A model generated the notes under the pieces. That model searched no databases. It had not been told where the DNA came from and was given only the letters and a program-made list of their open reading frames with translations. Below, piece after piece: positions 1 to 8,791 of a stretch of DNA of 64,000 bases (its first letter is position 1; every line of letters starts with the position of its first letter). The DNA is taken from positions 124,001-188,000 of the forward strand of contig JAKSCV010000068.1 of the NCBI GenBank assembly GCA_022360445.1. Direction: 5' to 3'. A program made the position numbers and the translations under genes. Origin of the DNA: Gammaproteobacteria bacterium. Its GTDB lineage: Bacteria > Pseudomonadota > Gammaproteobacteria > UBA5861.

Positions 1-1
1 T

Positions 2-301
2 GTCCACAGCATTCATCATACCGCAGGCTGGAAAATGCGCGCGGATTATGTTTTGCCTTCTGTTGCCAAGCTCCAAGTGACACAAGGTGCTGTGTTTTGG
101 CCGGCTTCGAATGAGTCTTTGCATCGGTTAACCGGCCTGAATGAAGTAATCAGTTCTGATCACCGGCTGGTCTGGGCGGATCTGAAAATTGCTGAAGTCA
201 GTGATGATGAAGCCTCTGACAGTGATTCAGGAAGTGCGTCCCCGCTAATGTTGCTGGGATTGGCTGGTTTATGGGCCTGCCTGCGCCGTCGGCGCCGATA
301 A
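2..301 (+). CDS. C-terminal part of a secreted endonuclease/exonuclease/phosphatase (EEP) family protein, cut by the left edge
   Basis: The frame is open from the first bases, so only about the last 99 residues are visible. They hold two stretches typical of the EEP metal-dependent phosphoesterase fold: a RADYVLPS segment and the terminal SSDHRLVWADL block, in which Asp-His are expected catalytic residues. An acidic Ser/Asp linker follows, then a hydrophobic helix and five arginines at the extreme C-terminus. That tripartite tail resembles GlyGly-CTERM/rhombosortase-type sorting signals, which suggests export and surface anchoring, although the glycine motif is poor. Substrate cannot be told; nuclease and phosphatase members both exist. 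Confidence 0.75.
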   Translation, partial: VHSIHHTAGWKMRADYVLPSVAKLQVTQGAVFWPASNESLHRLTGLNEVISSDHRLVWADLKIAEVSDDEASDSDSGSASPLMLLGLAGLWACLRRRRR

Positions 302-339
302 AGGCGACTTCAGACTGGCAAGCTTTAAACGTGAATCTG

Positions 340-368
340 GCAGGCATTTCTCATAATGATGTGCCTGC
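340..368 (+). terminator. Possible hairpin after the EEP gene
   Basis: GCAGGCA (340-346) can pair with TGCCTGC (362-368) across a 15-nt loop. There is no clear T-run, so termination is uncertain. Nothing else is recognised between 302 and 477. Confidence 0.25.
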
Positions 369-477
369 TACCACGCTTCTTACGTTTAGGCCTAGACGCT
401 TTTAGCGGCAAACAAGAGCGAATGAATGCGTGTGAACAGACCCGGAACCCGAGTTGTGAGGTTGTGTGAGCAGTGCT

Positions 478-1329
478 TCACTCAAACGTTGCCTGCTGAA
501 TTTTGGCTTTCCAAAAAAGCCAAAAACCTTCCGGAAGGTGCCACCCAACTTCAGCTTCTGTGGGGATTTTTACGTCGTCGACGGTTTGATAGTGCCTAAA
601 CGAGCCTTCCCAAGGATATTGTCGGTAGTGATCACCAAATTTCCCAAAGCGGTCTTCGGTGTAAATACTGATGATTTCACCCACATCGTTAAACCGGAAT
701 GTCAAAGAGATTGAAAGGCCAAAATCCGCCATACGAGCAACCGCTTGGTTTTGATCACGTGGGAGCCAGATCACACCGGATTCCGGGAGTAAAGAGGTAG
801 GGTGCCAGACGGCTTCGGCAAGATAACGATAAAAAGCACCTGAGTTCAGTGCAGGCTTGTTGCTTTCTTCGCCTATTGCCAATGCGGATAACAATGCGAT
901 ATGGCCAGCACCCACGCCGTGGACAAAAGAATCGCGAACCCGAATGTGGCAGCCGGGAAAAAGGCTGATCTTTGCGTCCCATAAAAAAGCAGCTGGGTTA
1001 GCCTTAGCCAGGTATAAGGCTTCAAACGAAGACCAGTTTTTGGCTGTAGGACTCACTTTGAGAGCCCCTGTTTGTTTCAACCTGGTTTGTGTGATGTAGG
1101 GTTGTCCATCTCTGAGGACATGATAAAAATACCGCTTAACCGGTTCAGGTAAGTTTTCGAGTGTGGAAAAATCAACCACCGCATCGATGTGGCGAGAGGT
1201 GTTGTTTAAAACCTGGGCTTGCAAAGCGTGGGTATCGGTTTGGTTGTTTCTATAAGCCATTGCCCACACTACGCCACACAAAGTGAATAGCACGCCGAGT
1301 ATGATGGCGGTGATTTTAAGTGCAAGCAT
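478..1329 (-). CDS. DUF6920 (formerly DUF6544) family membrane-anchored protein
   Basis: This 283-residue protein starts with one hydrophobic segment (about residues 4-25), so it is probably anchored in the inner membrane with the rest outside. The LPEPVKRYFYHVL block followed by a Gln-rich strand and RLKQTGAL is the hallmark of the DUF6920 family. The C-terminal half, with WLPRDQ, EDRFG and PWEGSF-type segments, also fits. The family's biochemical function is unknown. It stands alone, with a decayed DUF167 gene upstream and convergence toward the preceding gene. Confidence 0.75.
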   Translation of the reverse strand: MLALKITAIILGVLFTLCGVVWAMAYRNNQTDTHALQAQVLNNTSRHIDAVVDFSTLENLPEPVKRYFYHVLRDGQPYITQTRLKQTGALKVSPTAKNWSSFEALYLAKANPAAFLWDAKISLFPGCHIRVRDSFVHGVGAGHIALLSALAIGEESNKPALNSGAFYRYLAEAVWHPTSLLPESGVIWLPRDQNQAVARMADFGLSISLTFRFNDVGEIISIYTEDRFGKFGDHYRQYPWEGSFRHYQTVDDVKIPTEAEVGWHLPEGFWLFWKAKIQQATFE

Positions 1330-1377
1330 AAGAGACGCTTCAATAGGTTGAATTAAGAGCGTTTTTTAAACAGTCTC

Positions 1378-1621
1378 TTATGCATCATCTTCGGATAAGC
1401 GCCGAATTTCAATGACTTTTTGGGGCAAAGTTTTACCCGAAACAATCACAACAGACCCTTTTGGCTGTTTCAGAAGGTCCGTAATAAAGAGACTCCACGG
1501 TTTTGTTTGCCTGACCTTTGACGGGCGGTGTCGCGATTTTTACCTTCAATTGATCCTCTAGTCAGCCGGAAACTTCAGCCCGGGATGAACCAGGTATGAC
1601 TTTGATTTTTAACCGGGTATT
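1378..1621 (-). pseudogene. Decayed DUF167 (YggU-like) gene
   Basis: Read on the minus strand, one frame gives LKIKVIPGSSRAEVSG, a stop codon, then LEDQLKVKIATPPVKGQANK, the conserved first two thirds of DUF167 proteins. The family normally has a Trp where the TGA now stands. After TVESL the frame is lost, and a shifted frame continues TDLLKQPKGSVVIVSGKT and QKVIEIRRLSEDDA to a stop at 1378. A stop and no clear start lie just upstream. One nonsense change, at least one frameshift and a missing start make this a pseudogene. Alignment to an intact DUF167 protein would confirm it. Confidence 0.8.
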
Positions 1622-1660
1622 GATCGCGATTATCCGCTATTGGAGGTGAGCCTCTCGGCG

Positions 1661-1695
1661 ATCATGCAGGTGCATCAAAAGTGCACCTGCATGAT
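1661..1695 (-). terminator. Perfect 14-bp hairpin after the acyl-CoA synthetase pair
   Basis: Arms 1661-1674 and 1682-1695 are exact reverse complements around a 7-nt loop, ten bases past the stop of the minus-strand synthetase gene. No U-tract follows on the minus strand, so it may stabilise the 3' end of the mRNA rather than act as a classical intrinsic terminator. Confidence 0.5.
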
Positions 1696-1705
1696 ATGAG
1701 ATAAC

Positions 1706-3661
1706 TTAAGCAGTTTTAGCTTTGAGCTCTTCAACCGTTTCTGGATTGACCAGCGAGGATAAATCGCCGGGGCTGCCACCTGTCAAGATCGCTTTTACAA
1801 CCCGGCGCATAATTTTCATAGTGCGAGTACGGGGCAGGTCAGAGACGTAGATTATTTCTTTGGGGCGATAGGATTTGCCCATACCATTGACGATGGCGGC
1901 AGAAATTTTTTCTGACAATTCGGGTGTCACGTCGACTTCGGGGCGGGGTACGCACACGCAGACGATCACAGAGCCTTTGACATCATCGGGCACGCCAACA
2001 ACGGCAGACTCGGCAATGAGCCCGGTTTCCATTAAGATACTTTCAATTTCCGAAGGACCTGTTCGTTTTCCAGAGACTTTGATTGTGTCATCTGAACGAC
2101 CAAGAATGTACCAGTTGCCATCTTTATCTTTGGAGACCCAATCACCGTGAACCCACAGGTTGGGAATAGTGCTCCAGTAGGCATCGATATAACGGCCGTC
2201 GTTTTTCCATAAGCTTTTGGTTAAACCGATGGAAGGTCCGCGCAAGACCAGCTCACCGACTTCACCAGCGGGCAGGCTGTTGCCTTCATCATCCACAATG
2301 TCGGCATTCACGCCTGGACAGGGACCTGCAAATGAGCTCGGTTTCTCAGGGTGAATCACGGTGCCGATGGCAATGGAACCACCGATTTCGGTGCCGCCCG
2401 ACATGTTAACGATGGGCATTTTCTCATGTCCGACATTTTTGAAATACCAAAGCCAGGGTGTTTCTGTCCAGGCTTCACCACCAGACATGGTGACTCTAAG
2501 TTTTTCAAATGCATACCTTTTAACTTCATCGTCTCCATAGCGCATCATGCCGCGAACGAGTGTGGGTGAGACGCCTAGGAAAGAAACGTTATATTGATTA
2601 ACCACGCGCCACAGGCGGTCTGTTTCCGGGTAGTCCGGTGCGCCTTCAACAACCAACAGGCTGCCACCATGAATACTGGGCGTGACTGCACACATCGCGC
2701 CGACCATCCAGCCCATATCGCTCATGAAAAAGAAGCGGTCTTCGGGTTTGAAGTCACCGCACAGTCCCATGTCTGTCGCCATTCGGGTGACAAAACCGGC
2801 ATGTGTCCAGACTGCACCTTTCGGTTTTCCGGTTGTGCCGGATGTGTAAAGTAAGACAGCGGGATCCTCGGCGCTCATTTCTTCTGTCGGCGTGTCGATG
2901 GGGAGGTCCTGACATAATTCATCCCACCAGTAGTCACGGCCCGGTGTCATCTGAGTAGGTAGGTTTTGTCCCAGGTTCCGCACGACAATCACACTTTCCA
3001 CGGTGGGAGTATCGTCTTTGACATCATCAAGTAAGGCCTTCATGGAAACGGGCAATCCCCGGCGCCAGGTACCATCAGCGGTAATAATGACTTTTGCACC
3101 GCCATCCTGGATGCGTGTGATTAAGGGGGAAGGACCAAACCCGGAAAACAAAGGCATGATGATCGCGCCAACTTTGGCGATTGCGAAAAAGGCTGCAAAG
3201 GTTTCGGGCAGGTTGGGCATAAAAATACCCACGACATCGCCTTTTTCAATCCCCAGTTTCTTCAAGCCGGCCGCCAGGCGGCAGACTTCGGCATCAAATT
3301 CCCGGTAGGTCAGCGTGCCGTTTTCCCCGGTTTCTTTTTCCCATACCAGGAAATCTTTTTCGTACGTTGAGGTTCCACGGTGTTTGTCGATGCAGTTCAT
3401 GGTCATATTCGTGGTGCCACCGACACACCAACGTGCCCACGGGATGCCCTTAGATGTGTCGAGTATGTTGTCGTAGGGTTTGTAAAAACGGATATCGCAA
3501 TATTGGATGACTTTGTCAAAATACCAGCCGGGGTCAGCATCTGCTTTTTCAATCAACTCTTCATAACGACTGATACCCAGATGCTTCATAAATTGGGTGA
3601 TATTGGCATTGGCAATGATTTCCTCAGTCGGATGCCAGTAATAATTGTCTTTATTGGTCAT
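1706..3661 (-). CDS. AMP-forming acyl-CoA synthetase, acetyl/acetoacetyl-CoA synthetase-like (tandem copy 2)
   Basis: An ANL-superfamily ligase that should adenylate a carboxylic acid with ATP and transfer it to CoA in the cytoplasm. With the start used here (651 aa), the P-loop-like YTSGTTGKPKG is at about 272-282, the DDTIKVSGKR hinge follows near 540, and the catalytic lysine is near 616 in PRTRTMKIMRR. Length and the N-terminal cap suit the Acs-like branch rather than long-chain synthetases. The start at 3661 is preferred because the protein then begins MTNKDNYYW like its neighbour, with GG of an AAGGA site eight bases upstream. A TTG at 3688 would overlap the upstream gene. Substrate is unknown; acetoacetate, propionate or another short acid are all possible. 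Confidence 0.85.
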   Translation of the reverse strand: MTNKDNYYWHPTEEIIANANITQFMKHLGISRYEELIEKADADPGWYFDKVIQYCDIRFYKPYDNILDTSKGIPWARWCVGGTTNMTMNCIDKHRGTSTYEKDFLVWEKETGENGTLTYREFDAEVCRLAAGLKKLGIEKGDVVGIFMPNLPETFAAFFAIAKVGAIIMPLFSGFGPSPLITRIQDGGAKVIITADGTWRRGLPVSMKALLDDVKDDTPTVESVIVVRNLGQNLPTQMTPGRDYWWDELCQDLPIDTPTEEMSAEDPAVLLYTSGTTGKPKGAVWTHAGFVTRMATDMGLCGDFKPEDRFFFMSDMGWMVGAMCAVTPSIHGGSLLVVEGAPDYPETDRLWRVVNQYNVSFLGVSPTLVRGMMRYGDDEVKRYAFEKLRVTMSGGEAWTETPWLWYFKNVGHEKMPIVNMSGGTEIGGSIAIGTVIHPEKPSSFAGPCPGVNADIVDDEGNSLPAGEVGELVLRGPSIGLTKSLWKNDGRYIDAYWSTIPNLWVHGDWVSKDKDGNWYILGRSDDTIKVSGKRTGPSEIESILMETGLIAESAVVGVPDDVKGSVIVCVCVPRPEVDVTPELSEKISAAIVNGMGKSYRPKEIIYVSDLPRTRTMKIMRRVVKAILTGGSPGDLSSLVNPETVEELKAKTA

Positions 3662-3680
3662 CATTTTTTCCTTTTCTGAC

Positions 3681-5642
3681 TTAGCCAAGAAGGGCTGCTT
3701 TGAGTTCTTCGACTGTTTCGGGGTTGACCAGTGCTGATAAGTCCCCGGCGCTGGTGTTGGTCAGTACCGCTCGGACAACTCGCCGCATCACCTTCATATT
3801 CCGTGTACGGGGTAAGTCGGAGACAAAGATCACTTGCTTGGGCCGGTAGGATTTGCCCATGCCATCAATCAGGGCATTGGAGATGGTTTGTACGAGCTTA
3901 TCGTCGGCATCTACACCCGGTAGCGGGACGCATACGCAGTAAAGCACAGAGCCTTTTAACTCATCTGGAATGCCGACCACGGCAACTTCAGCAACCTGGC
4001 CAGTTTCCATGATGACGCCTTCCAGTTCGGAGGGGCCTGTGCGTTTACCCGAAATTTTAATCGTATCGTCTGAGCGGCCGAGCAAATACCAGTAGCCATC
4101 TTCATCGCGCATGGCCCAGTCACCGTGCACCCACATATCTGGGATGATGTTCCAGTAGGTGTCCAGGTAGCGTTCATCATCTTGCCAAAGGCTTTTGGTC
4201 ATGCTGATTGAGGCGTGGCGCAGTACCAGCTCACCTACCTCGCCGGCAGGCATGGATTCGCCAGCATCATTTACAACATCCGCCCCGACGCCTGGACAAG
4301 GTCCGTAAAAAGCGCTGGGTTTGATCGGTTTGGTGACGGGTTGAATCAGTATATTGCCACCCATTTCAGTGCCACCGGTGATGTTGACAATCGGGTGTTT
4401 TTCCCGGCAGACATTTTTGAAATACCAAAGCCAGGGTGTTTCTGTCCAGGCCTCACCGCCGGAGATGGTCACGCGCAGATTGTCGAAAGCGTATTTGGAA
4501 ACATCTTCTTCGCCGTAACGCATCATGCCCCGCACCAGGGTGGGAGATACCCCGGGGAATGAGACCTCGTATTGATCAATGACACGCCAAAAACGGTCTC
4601 GTTGGGGGTAGTCTGGCGCGCCCTCGACCACGAGCAGGCTGCCACTCAAAAGTGAAGGAATGATGGCGCACATGGCACCGACCATCCAACCCATGTCACT
4701 CATAAAGAAGAAGCGGTCGCCTGGTTTGAAGTCTGAGCAGATGGCGATGTCAGTGATCATGCGAGTGATGAAGCCAACTTGTGTCCAGACAGTGCCTTTG
4801 GGCTTGCCGGTGGTGCCTGATGTGTACAGTAAAATGGAGGTTTCCTGGGCGTCCAGTACTTCTGTCGGGAAGTCTGATGGTTTGTCGGCGACCAGTTCGT
4901 CCCACCAGTAGTCACGGCCAGCGGTCATCGCCGTATCAACGCGATCTCCCAGGTTACGGGCAACAATGACTTTTTCAAGGCTGGGCACGTCGTCTTTGAT
5001 TTCATCAAGCAGTGGCTTAAGGGGGAGTGGGTCTCCCCTGCGCCAGGTGCCGTCTGCGGTGATAACGGCTTTAGCCCCACCGTCGTTGATGCGCGTTGTT
5101 AAAGGCTGGGGGCCAAACCCTGAAAACAAGGGCATTACAATGGCGCCGATTTTTAAGATGGCGAAAAAGGCAATGTAAGTCTCCGCGATACTAGGCATAA
5201 AAATGCCGACAACATCGCCTTTGCCAACCCCTAAGGATTTAAGGCCGGCGGCGAGCTTGCTGATTTCGGCATCGTATTCCCGGTAAGTCAGCGTGCCGTT
5301 TTCCCCGGTTTCTTTTTCCCAAACCAGTGCGGGTTGATTATAAGTGGGTGTGTTTTTATGCTTGTCGATGCAATTCAAAACAATACTGGTTTTGCCGCCG
5401 ACACACCACTCTGTCCAAGGGTGACCTTTGGTGTTGTCCATGAATTGACGGTAGGGCTCGTTGAACTGTACGCCACCAAATTGCATTGCGGACTCAAAGT
5501 ACCAGGCTGGATCTTCGTTGGCTTTTTGGATCAAGGCGTCATAGTCAGGGACGTTGACGTATTCCAGGAACTTCTTCATGTTGGAGTTTGCCAGGAACTC
5601 CTCACTCGGTGTCCAATAAAACGTTTTGTCTTGAGTTGTCAT
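3681..5642 (-). CDS. AMP-forming acyl-CoA synthetase, acetyl/acetoacetyl-CoA synthetase-like (tandem copy 1)
   Basis: This 653-residue ligase is a clear paralogue of the next gene, co-linear over its full length with the same P-loop (LLYTSGTTGKPKGTVW), hinge (DDTIKISGKRTGPSE) and C-terminal catalytic lysine motif (PRTRNMKVMRR). The start follows an AAGGA about nine bases upstream. Its stop is 19 bases before the ATG chosen for the second copy, so the two are co-transcribed, probably with the upstream SDR gene. The pair is an old tandem duplication. Long identical blocks remain around the active site, and the N-terminal 100 residues differ more. The two may differ in acyl specificity; this is inference. 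Confidence 0.85.
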   Translation of the reverse strand: MTTQDKTFYWTPSEEFLANSNMKKFLEYVNVPDYDALIQKANEDPAWYFESAMQFGGVQFNEPYRQFMDNTKGHPWTEWCVGGKTSIVLNCIDKHKNTPTYNQPALVWEKETGENGTLTYREYDAEISKLAAGLKSLGVGKGDVVGIFMPSIAETYIAFFAILKIGAIVMPLFSGFGPQPLTTRINDGGAKAVITADGTWRRGDPLPLKPLLDEIKDDVPSLEKVIVARNLGDRVDTAMTAGRDYWWDELVADKPSDFPTEVLDAQETSILLYTSGTTGKPKGTVWTQVGFITRMITDIAICSDFKPGDRFFFMSDMGWMVGAMCAIIPSLLSGSLLVVEGAPDYPQRDRFWRVIDQYEVSFPGVSPTLVRGMMRYGEEDVSKYAFDNLRVTISGGEAWTETPWLWYFKNVCREKHPIVNITGGTEMGGNILIQPVTKPIKPSAFYGPCPGVGADVVNDAGESMPAGEVGELVLRHASISMTKSLWQDDERYLDTYWNIIPDMWVHGDWAMRDEDGYWYLLGRSDDTIKISGKRTGPSELEGVIMETGQVAEVAVVGIPDELKGSVLYCVCVPLPGVDADDKLVQTISNALIDGMGKSYRPKQVIFVSDLPRTRNMKVMRRVVRAVLTNTSAGDLSALVNPETVEELKAALLG

Positions 5643-5680
5643 GAAATATCGTCCTTATTCTATTGTATTGATTGTCTAGG

Positions 5681-6517
5681 TTAATGGCCTTGTTTGGCTT
5701 TTAAATCAGGGTCAATCAGATCGGCTGCGCTGTGTGAGACATTGAGTGTTTCGCCACCATCGACATAAAACTCTTCCCCGGTAATAAAGTCGCCCAGTTC
5801 TGAGGCAAGAAAAGTGATCATGCCGGAAATATCTTCCGAACGGCCCATTCGGTTGAGCAGGTTTCTGTTAGATTTTTCCCAGGTGCCCATGGCGATGGGA
5901 TAATGGCCATCCGGGAATGATTTGACGGTGCCAGGGGCAACGCAATTGATCAATATGCCATATCGAGCCCATTCGTGAGCGAGTGTTTTGGACAGTGCGA
6001 CAACCCCGCCGCGAGCAGCAACACTATGCGCAAAACCCGAAAGGGCTTGTTTGACAACAGCTGTGACATTAATGATTTTTCCACCATTTTCAAACATGAA
6101 GTTATCAGCCGCCAGTTTTGTCATATACCAAGTGGCGTAAAGGTTATTACGAATAACGGCGTCAAATCCTGTGAATGTAATGTCTTTGGCGGGAGAAACG
6201 TACTGGCCGCCCGCGTTGTTGACTAGGATATCCAGTCTACCCCACTGTTTTTTGATTTGGTCGTGAGCGGCTTGGATCTGTTCAATTTCCCGTGTGTCTC
6301 CTTTAATGGCAAGTACATCGCCGCCGGCCGAGCGAATAAATTCCGCTGTTTTTTCTAATTTTTTAGGTGTTCGACCGTAAAGCGCGACTTTTGCACCACA
6401 GCGAGCCATTTCAATGGCTGTTGCCTGCCCCATGCCACTTCCGCTGCCCGAGACTAAAGCAACTTTGCCAGCCAATAAATCGTCAGAAAATCGTTTTTTT
6501 GCAAGATTAACGTCCAC
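5681..6517 (-). CDS. SDR family oxidoreductase, 2,4-dienoyl-/trans-2-enoyl-CoA reductase-like
   Basis: A 278-residue short-chain dehydrogenase with the cofactor motif SGSGSGMG near 23-30 and NNAGG near 100-104. It lacks the usual YxxxK: where Tyr and Lys are expected it has H164 and A168, within HSVAARGG. That pattern is seen in the enoyl-CoA/dienoyl-CoA reductase branch (DECR/PECR-like), so a CoA-thioester substrate is likely. The start is GTG, supported by a GGAGGG six bases upstream. It sits 38 bases ahead of two acyl-CoA synthetase genes, suggesting one operon that activates and then processes an acyl chain. Confidence 0.75.
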   Translation of the reverse strand: MDVNLAKKRFSDDLLAGKVALVSGSGSGMGQATAIEMARCGAKVALYGRTPKKLEKTAEFIRSAGGDVLAIKGDTREIEQIQAAHDQIKKQWGRLDILVNNAGGQYVSPAKDITFTGFDAVIRNNLYATWYMTKLAADNFMFENGGKIINVTAVVKQALSGFAHSVAARGGVVALSKTLAHEWARYGILINCVAPGTVKSFPDGHYPIAMGTWEKSNRNLLNRMGRSEDISGMITFLASELGDFITGEEFYVDGGETLNVSHSAADLIDPDLKAKQGH

Positions 6518-6638
6518 CTGTTTCCCTCCACCTTTAAGTATTGACGAGCTGTGTGCTCGTTTTTATGAAGGAAGTTTACTTGATTACAAGGAGAGAGAAA
6601 ACAGCCTAACAGGTGTTAGAATTTGGTGGAGATAAGTC

Positions 6639-6668
6639 AAGTCGTGCTGCATGATTGCAACACGACTT
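6639..6668 (-). terminator. Hairpin downstream of pilQ
   Basis: AAGTCGTG (6639-6646) pairs with CACGACTT (6661-6668), with further TGC/GCA pairing inside. It begins six bases beyond the pilQ stop and separates the pilus operon from the SDR gene. The T-run is short. Confidence 0.5.
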
Positions 6669-6673
6669 TGTCT

Positions 6674-8791
6674 TTAGTTTGAGAGTAAAGAATTATCTTT
6701 GACAATTTTGGGTGTGACAAAAACAAGTAATTCGGTTTTATCGTCTTCGCGCTTGGTGTTTCTAAATAGGCGCCCGACCAATGGTAAATCTGACAGGAAA
6801 GGAACTCGAACTACTTCATCAAGCTGCGCTTGTTCATAGATACCACCCAGGACAACCGTGTCACCATTGCTCACTAGCACTTGGGTCTGCACTTCACGGG
6901 TATCAATACTCGGAATGCGCTGGCGACCTTCGCCATAAAGTTCACCCACACTGTCTTTATTGACGGTGAGATCCATAATAATCCGGTTATCCGGTGTGAT
7001 TTGTGGTGTAACCCGTAATGCCAGAACCGCTTTTCGAAAAGAGATTGTGGCTGCACCACTCGATGAGGCTTCCAAATAAGGAATTTCGACACCTTGCTCA
7101 ATTAAAGCTTCGCGTTGGTTAGAGGTAATCACGCGAGGACTTGAAATCACTTCTCCTCGGCCCTCCGCCTGCATCGCAGACAGCTCTAGCTCCAGTAGAC
7201 TACCGAATGGCATCTTCGCCAGTGCCAGTGACAGAGATCCTGCGGCACTCGCCGCCGGCAGGTTGACATTGAACCGCTCATCACCGAGTGGATCATTGTT
7301 GCCCAGATTAGTAATTCCGTCGCGGTTACCACTGACGATAATGCCGGAGCCATCGTTAGTGGTGTCTCTGTTCACACCGAAGCGTACGCCCAGTTCTTTG
7401 TTGAAATCGTCGGTTGCGATCACAATGCGCGACTCAATTAATACTTGTCGCACAGGAATGTCCAGTTTGGCGATTAATCGCCGAATTTCTTCGAGTTTTT
7501 CATCCGTGTCGTGGACGAGCAGGGTGTTGGTGCGCTCATCGGTCGTGACCGTTGCTCGCTCAGAGAGGATACTGCTTTCTTCTGATTTTAGAATTTCAGC
7601 CAGTTCAATTGCTTTGGCGTAGTTGACTTGAATGAAAGCCGTGCGGAGTGGGGCAAGCTCTTCGATTTGCTGATGTGCTTCCAACTCAATCCGCTCCCGC
7701 GCGGCAATTTCTTCCGTGGGAGCAATGAGCAAAACGTTTCCACTTTCACGTTTGTCCAGGCCTTTGGTTTTGAGGATAATGTCGAGCGCCTGATCCCAAG
7801 GCACATTTTTTAGTCGGAGCGTCAGCTTGCCCTCAACAGTATCACTGACCACAACGTTCAGGTTGGTGAAATCGGCCAGGAGTTGTAATACCGAACGTAC
7901 CTCAATATCCTGAAAATTGAGGGACAAGCGTTCACCGGTATAGCCAAATTTTTCTTTTATTTTGGCGTCCAGCTCTTCTTTGGGAATATGTTTGAGTTCA
8001 ATGGTGTAAAGATTTTTTGTCTGGTAAGCGAGTTGTTCGTAATCACGCCCCGTGGGTTCGATGATGACTTGAGTATTTTTGCCGCTTTTTTTCGCGCTGA
8101 CATAACGAATCGGTGTCGCGAAGTCAAGCACATCTATGCGCCGCGCTAACGATTTGGGTAGTTCGGTACCAAGAAACTCAACAAAGATTTTACCGTTCTT
8201 CTCACGAATGTCGGTGGGAATACCGGATTCTGACAAGGTGAACACGACACGGCCTTCACCTTCTGCACCACGGCGAAAGTCCAAGTCTTTAAGTGAGCGT
8301 CTTTTTTGAGCCAGCGTGCTTTTTCGATAGGTTAAATTCGATTGTGCCGCATTGGTCTGGTGAGAGGCTTTAGGGGCGTCTAGCGTTACGAAAATCGTAT
8401 TGCCTTCTACTTGTGTGGTGTAAGGCGTAGGTATTGTCAAATTAATGATGGCCCGGGTTCGATTGCCTGCATTCACCGCAATGAGGCTGCGAACATTGCC
8501 TAAGCCAATCGAAGTGACTTTAGAAGCGAGGTTGCTTTTTGTATTCGCCAGATCCAGTGCAATTCTGGCAGGGTTATCAATTGAAAATCCCCCCGGTTTT
8601 TCAGCTGGCCCTGAGAGCTTCAGAGCAATTTGTACCCGGTTACCAGGTAGCGTCTTATAGCTTATGCTATCCAATGTGTTGGATGTATTTGCGTAGGTCA
8701 GATTGGTTAGGGACAGCAGCAATAGGCACAGTCCAACCATTTGCAGGATAAGCGTGTTGAGATTGAGCGATATTGAGTTCCTTTTCATCAT
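6674..8791 (-). CDS. pilQ: Type IV pilus secretin PilQ
   Basis: The outer-membrane channel through which the type IV pilus emerges. The 705-residue protein has a signal peptide (to about residue 35), two AMIN-type regions (about 40-140 and 165-275, thought to bind peptidoglycan), an STN/secretin N0 block around LSLNFQDIEVRSVLQLLADF, an N1 domain ending in RQVLIESRIV, and the C-terminal secretin domain with the conserved VPFLSDLPLVGRLFR segment. It is last in pilMNOPQ, and its ATG overlaps the pilP stop by four bases. In many relatives aroK and aroB follow pilQ; here a hairpin and an unrelated SDR gene follow. Confidence 0.95.
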   Translation of the reverse strand: MMKRNSISLNLNTLILQMVGLCLLLLSLTNLTYANTSNTLDSISYKTLPGNRVQIALKLSGPAEKPGGFSIDNPARIALDLANTKSNLASKVTSIGLGNVRSLIAVNAGNRTRAIINLTIPTPYTTQVEGNTIFVTLDAPKASHQTNAAQSNLTYRKSTLAQKRRSLKDLDFRRGAEGEGRVVFTLSESGIPTDIREKNGKIFVEFLGTELPKSLARRIDVLDFATPIRYVSAKKSGKNTQVIIEPTGRDYEQLAYQTKNLYTIELKHIPKEELDAKIKEKFGYTGERLSLNFQDIEVRSVLQLLADFTNLNVVVSDTVEGKLTLRLKNVPWDQALDIILKTKGLDKRESGNVLLIAPTEEIAARERIELEAHQQIEELAPLRTAFIQVNYAKAIELAEILKSEESSILSERATVTTDERTNTLLVHDTDEKLEEIRRLIAKLDIPVRQVLIESRIVIATDDFNKELGVRFGVNRDTTNDGSGIIVSGNRDGITNLGNNDPLGDERFNVNLPAASAAGSLSLALAKMPFGSLLELELSAMQAEGRGEVISSPRVITSNQREALIEQGVEIPYLEASSSGAATISFRKAVLALRVTPQITPDNRIIMDLTVNKDSVGELYGEGRQRIPSIDTREVQTQVLVSNGDTVVLGGIYEQAQLDEVVRVPFLSDLPLVGRLFRNTKREDDKTELLVFVTPKIVKDNSLLSN

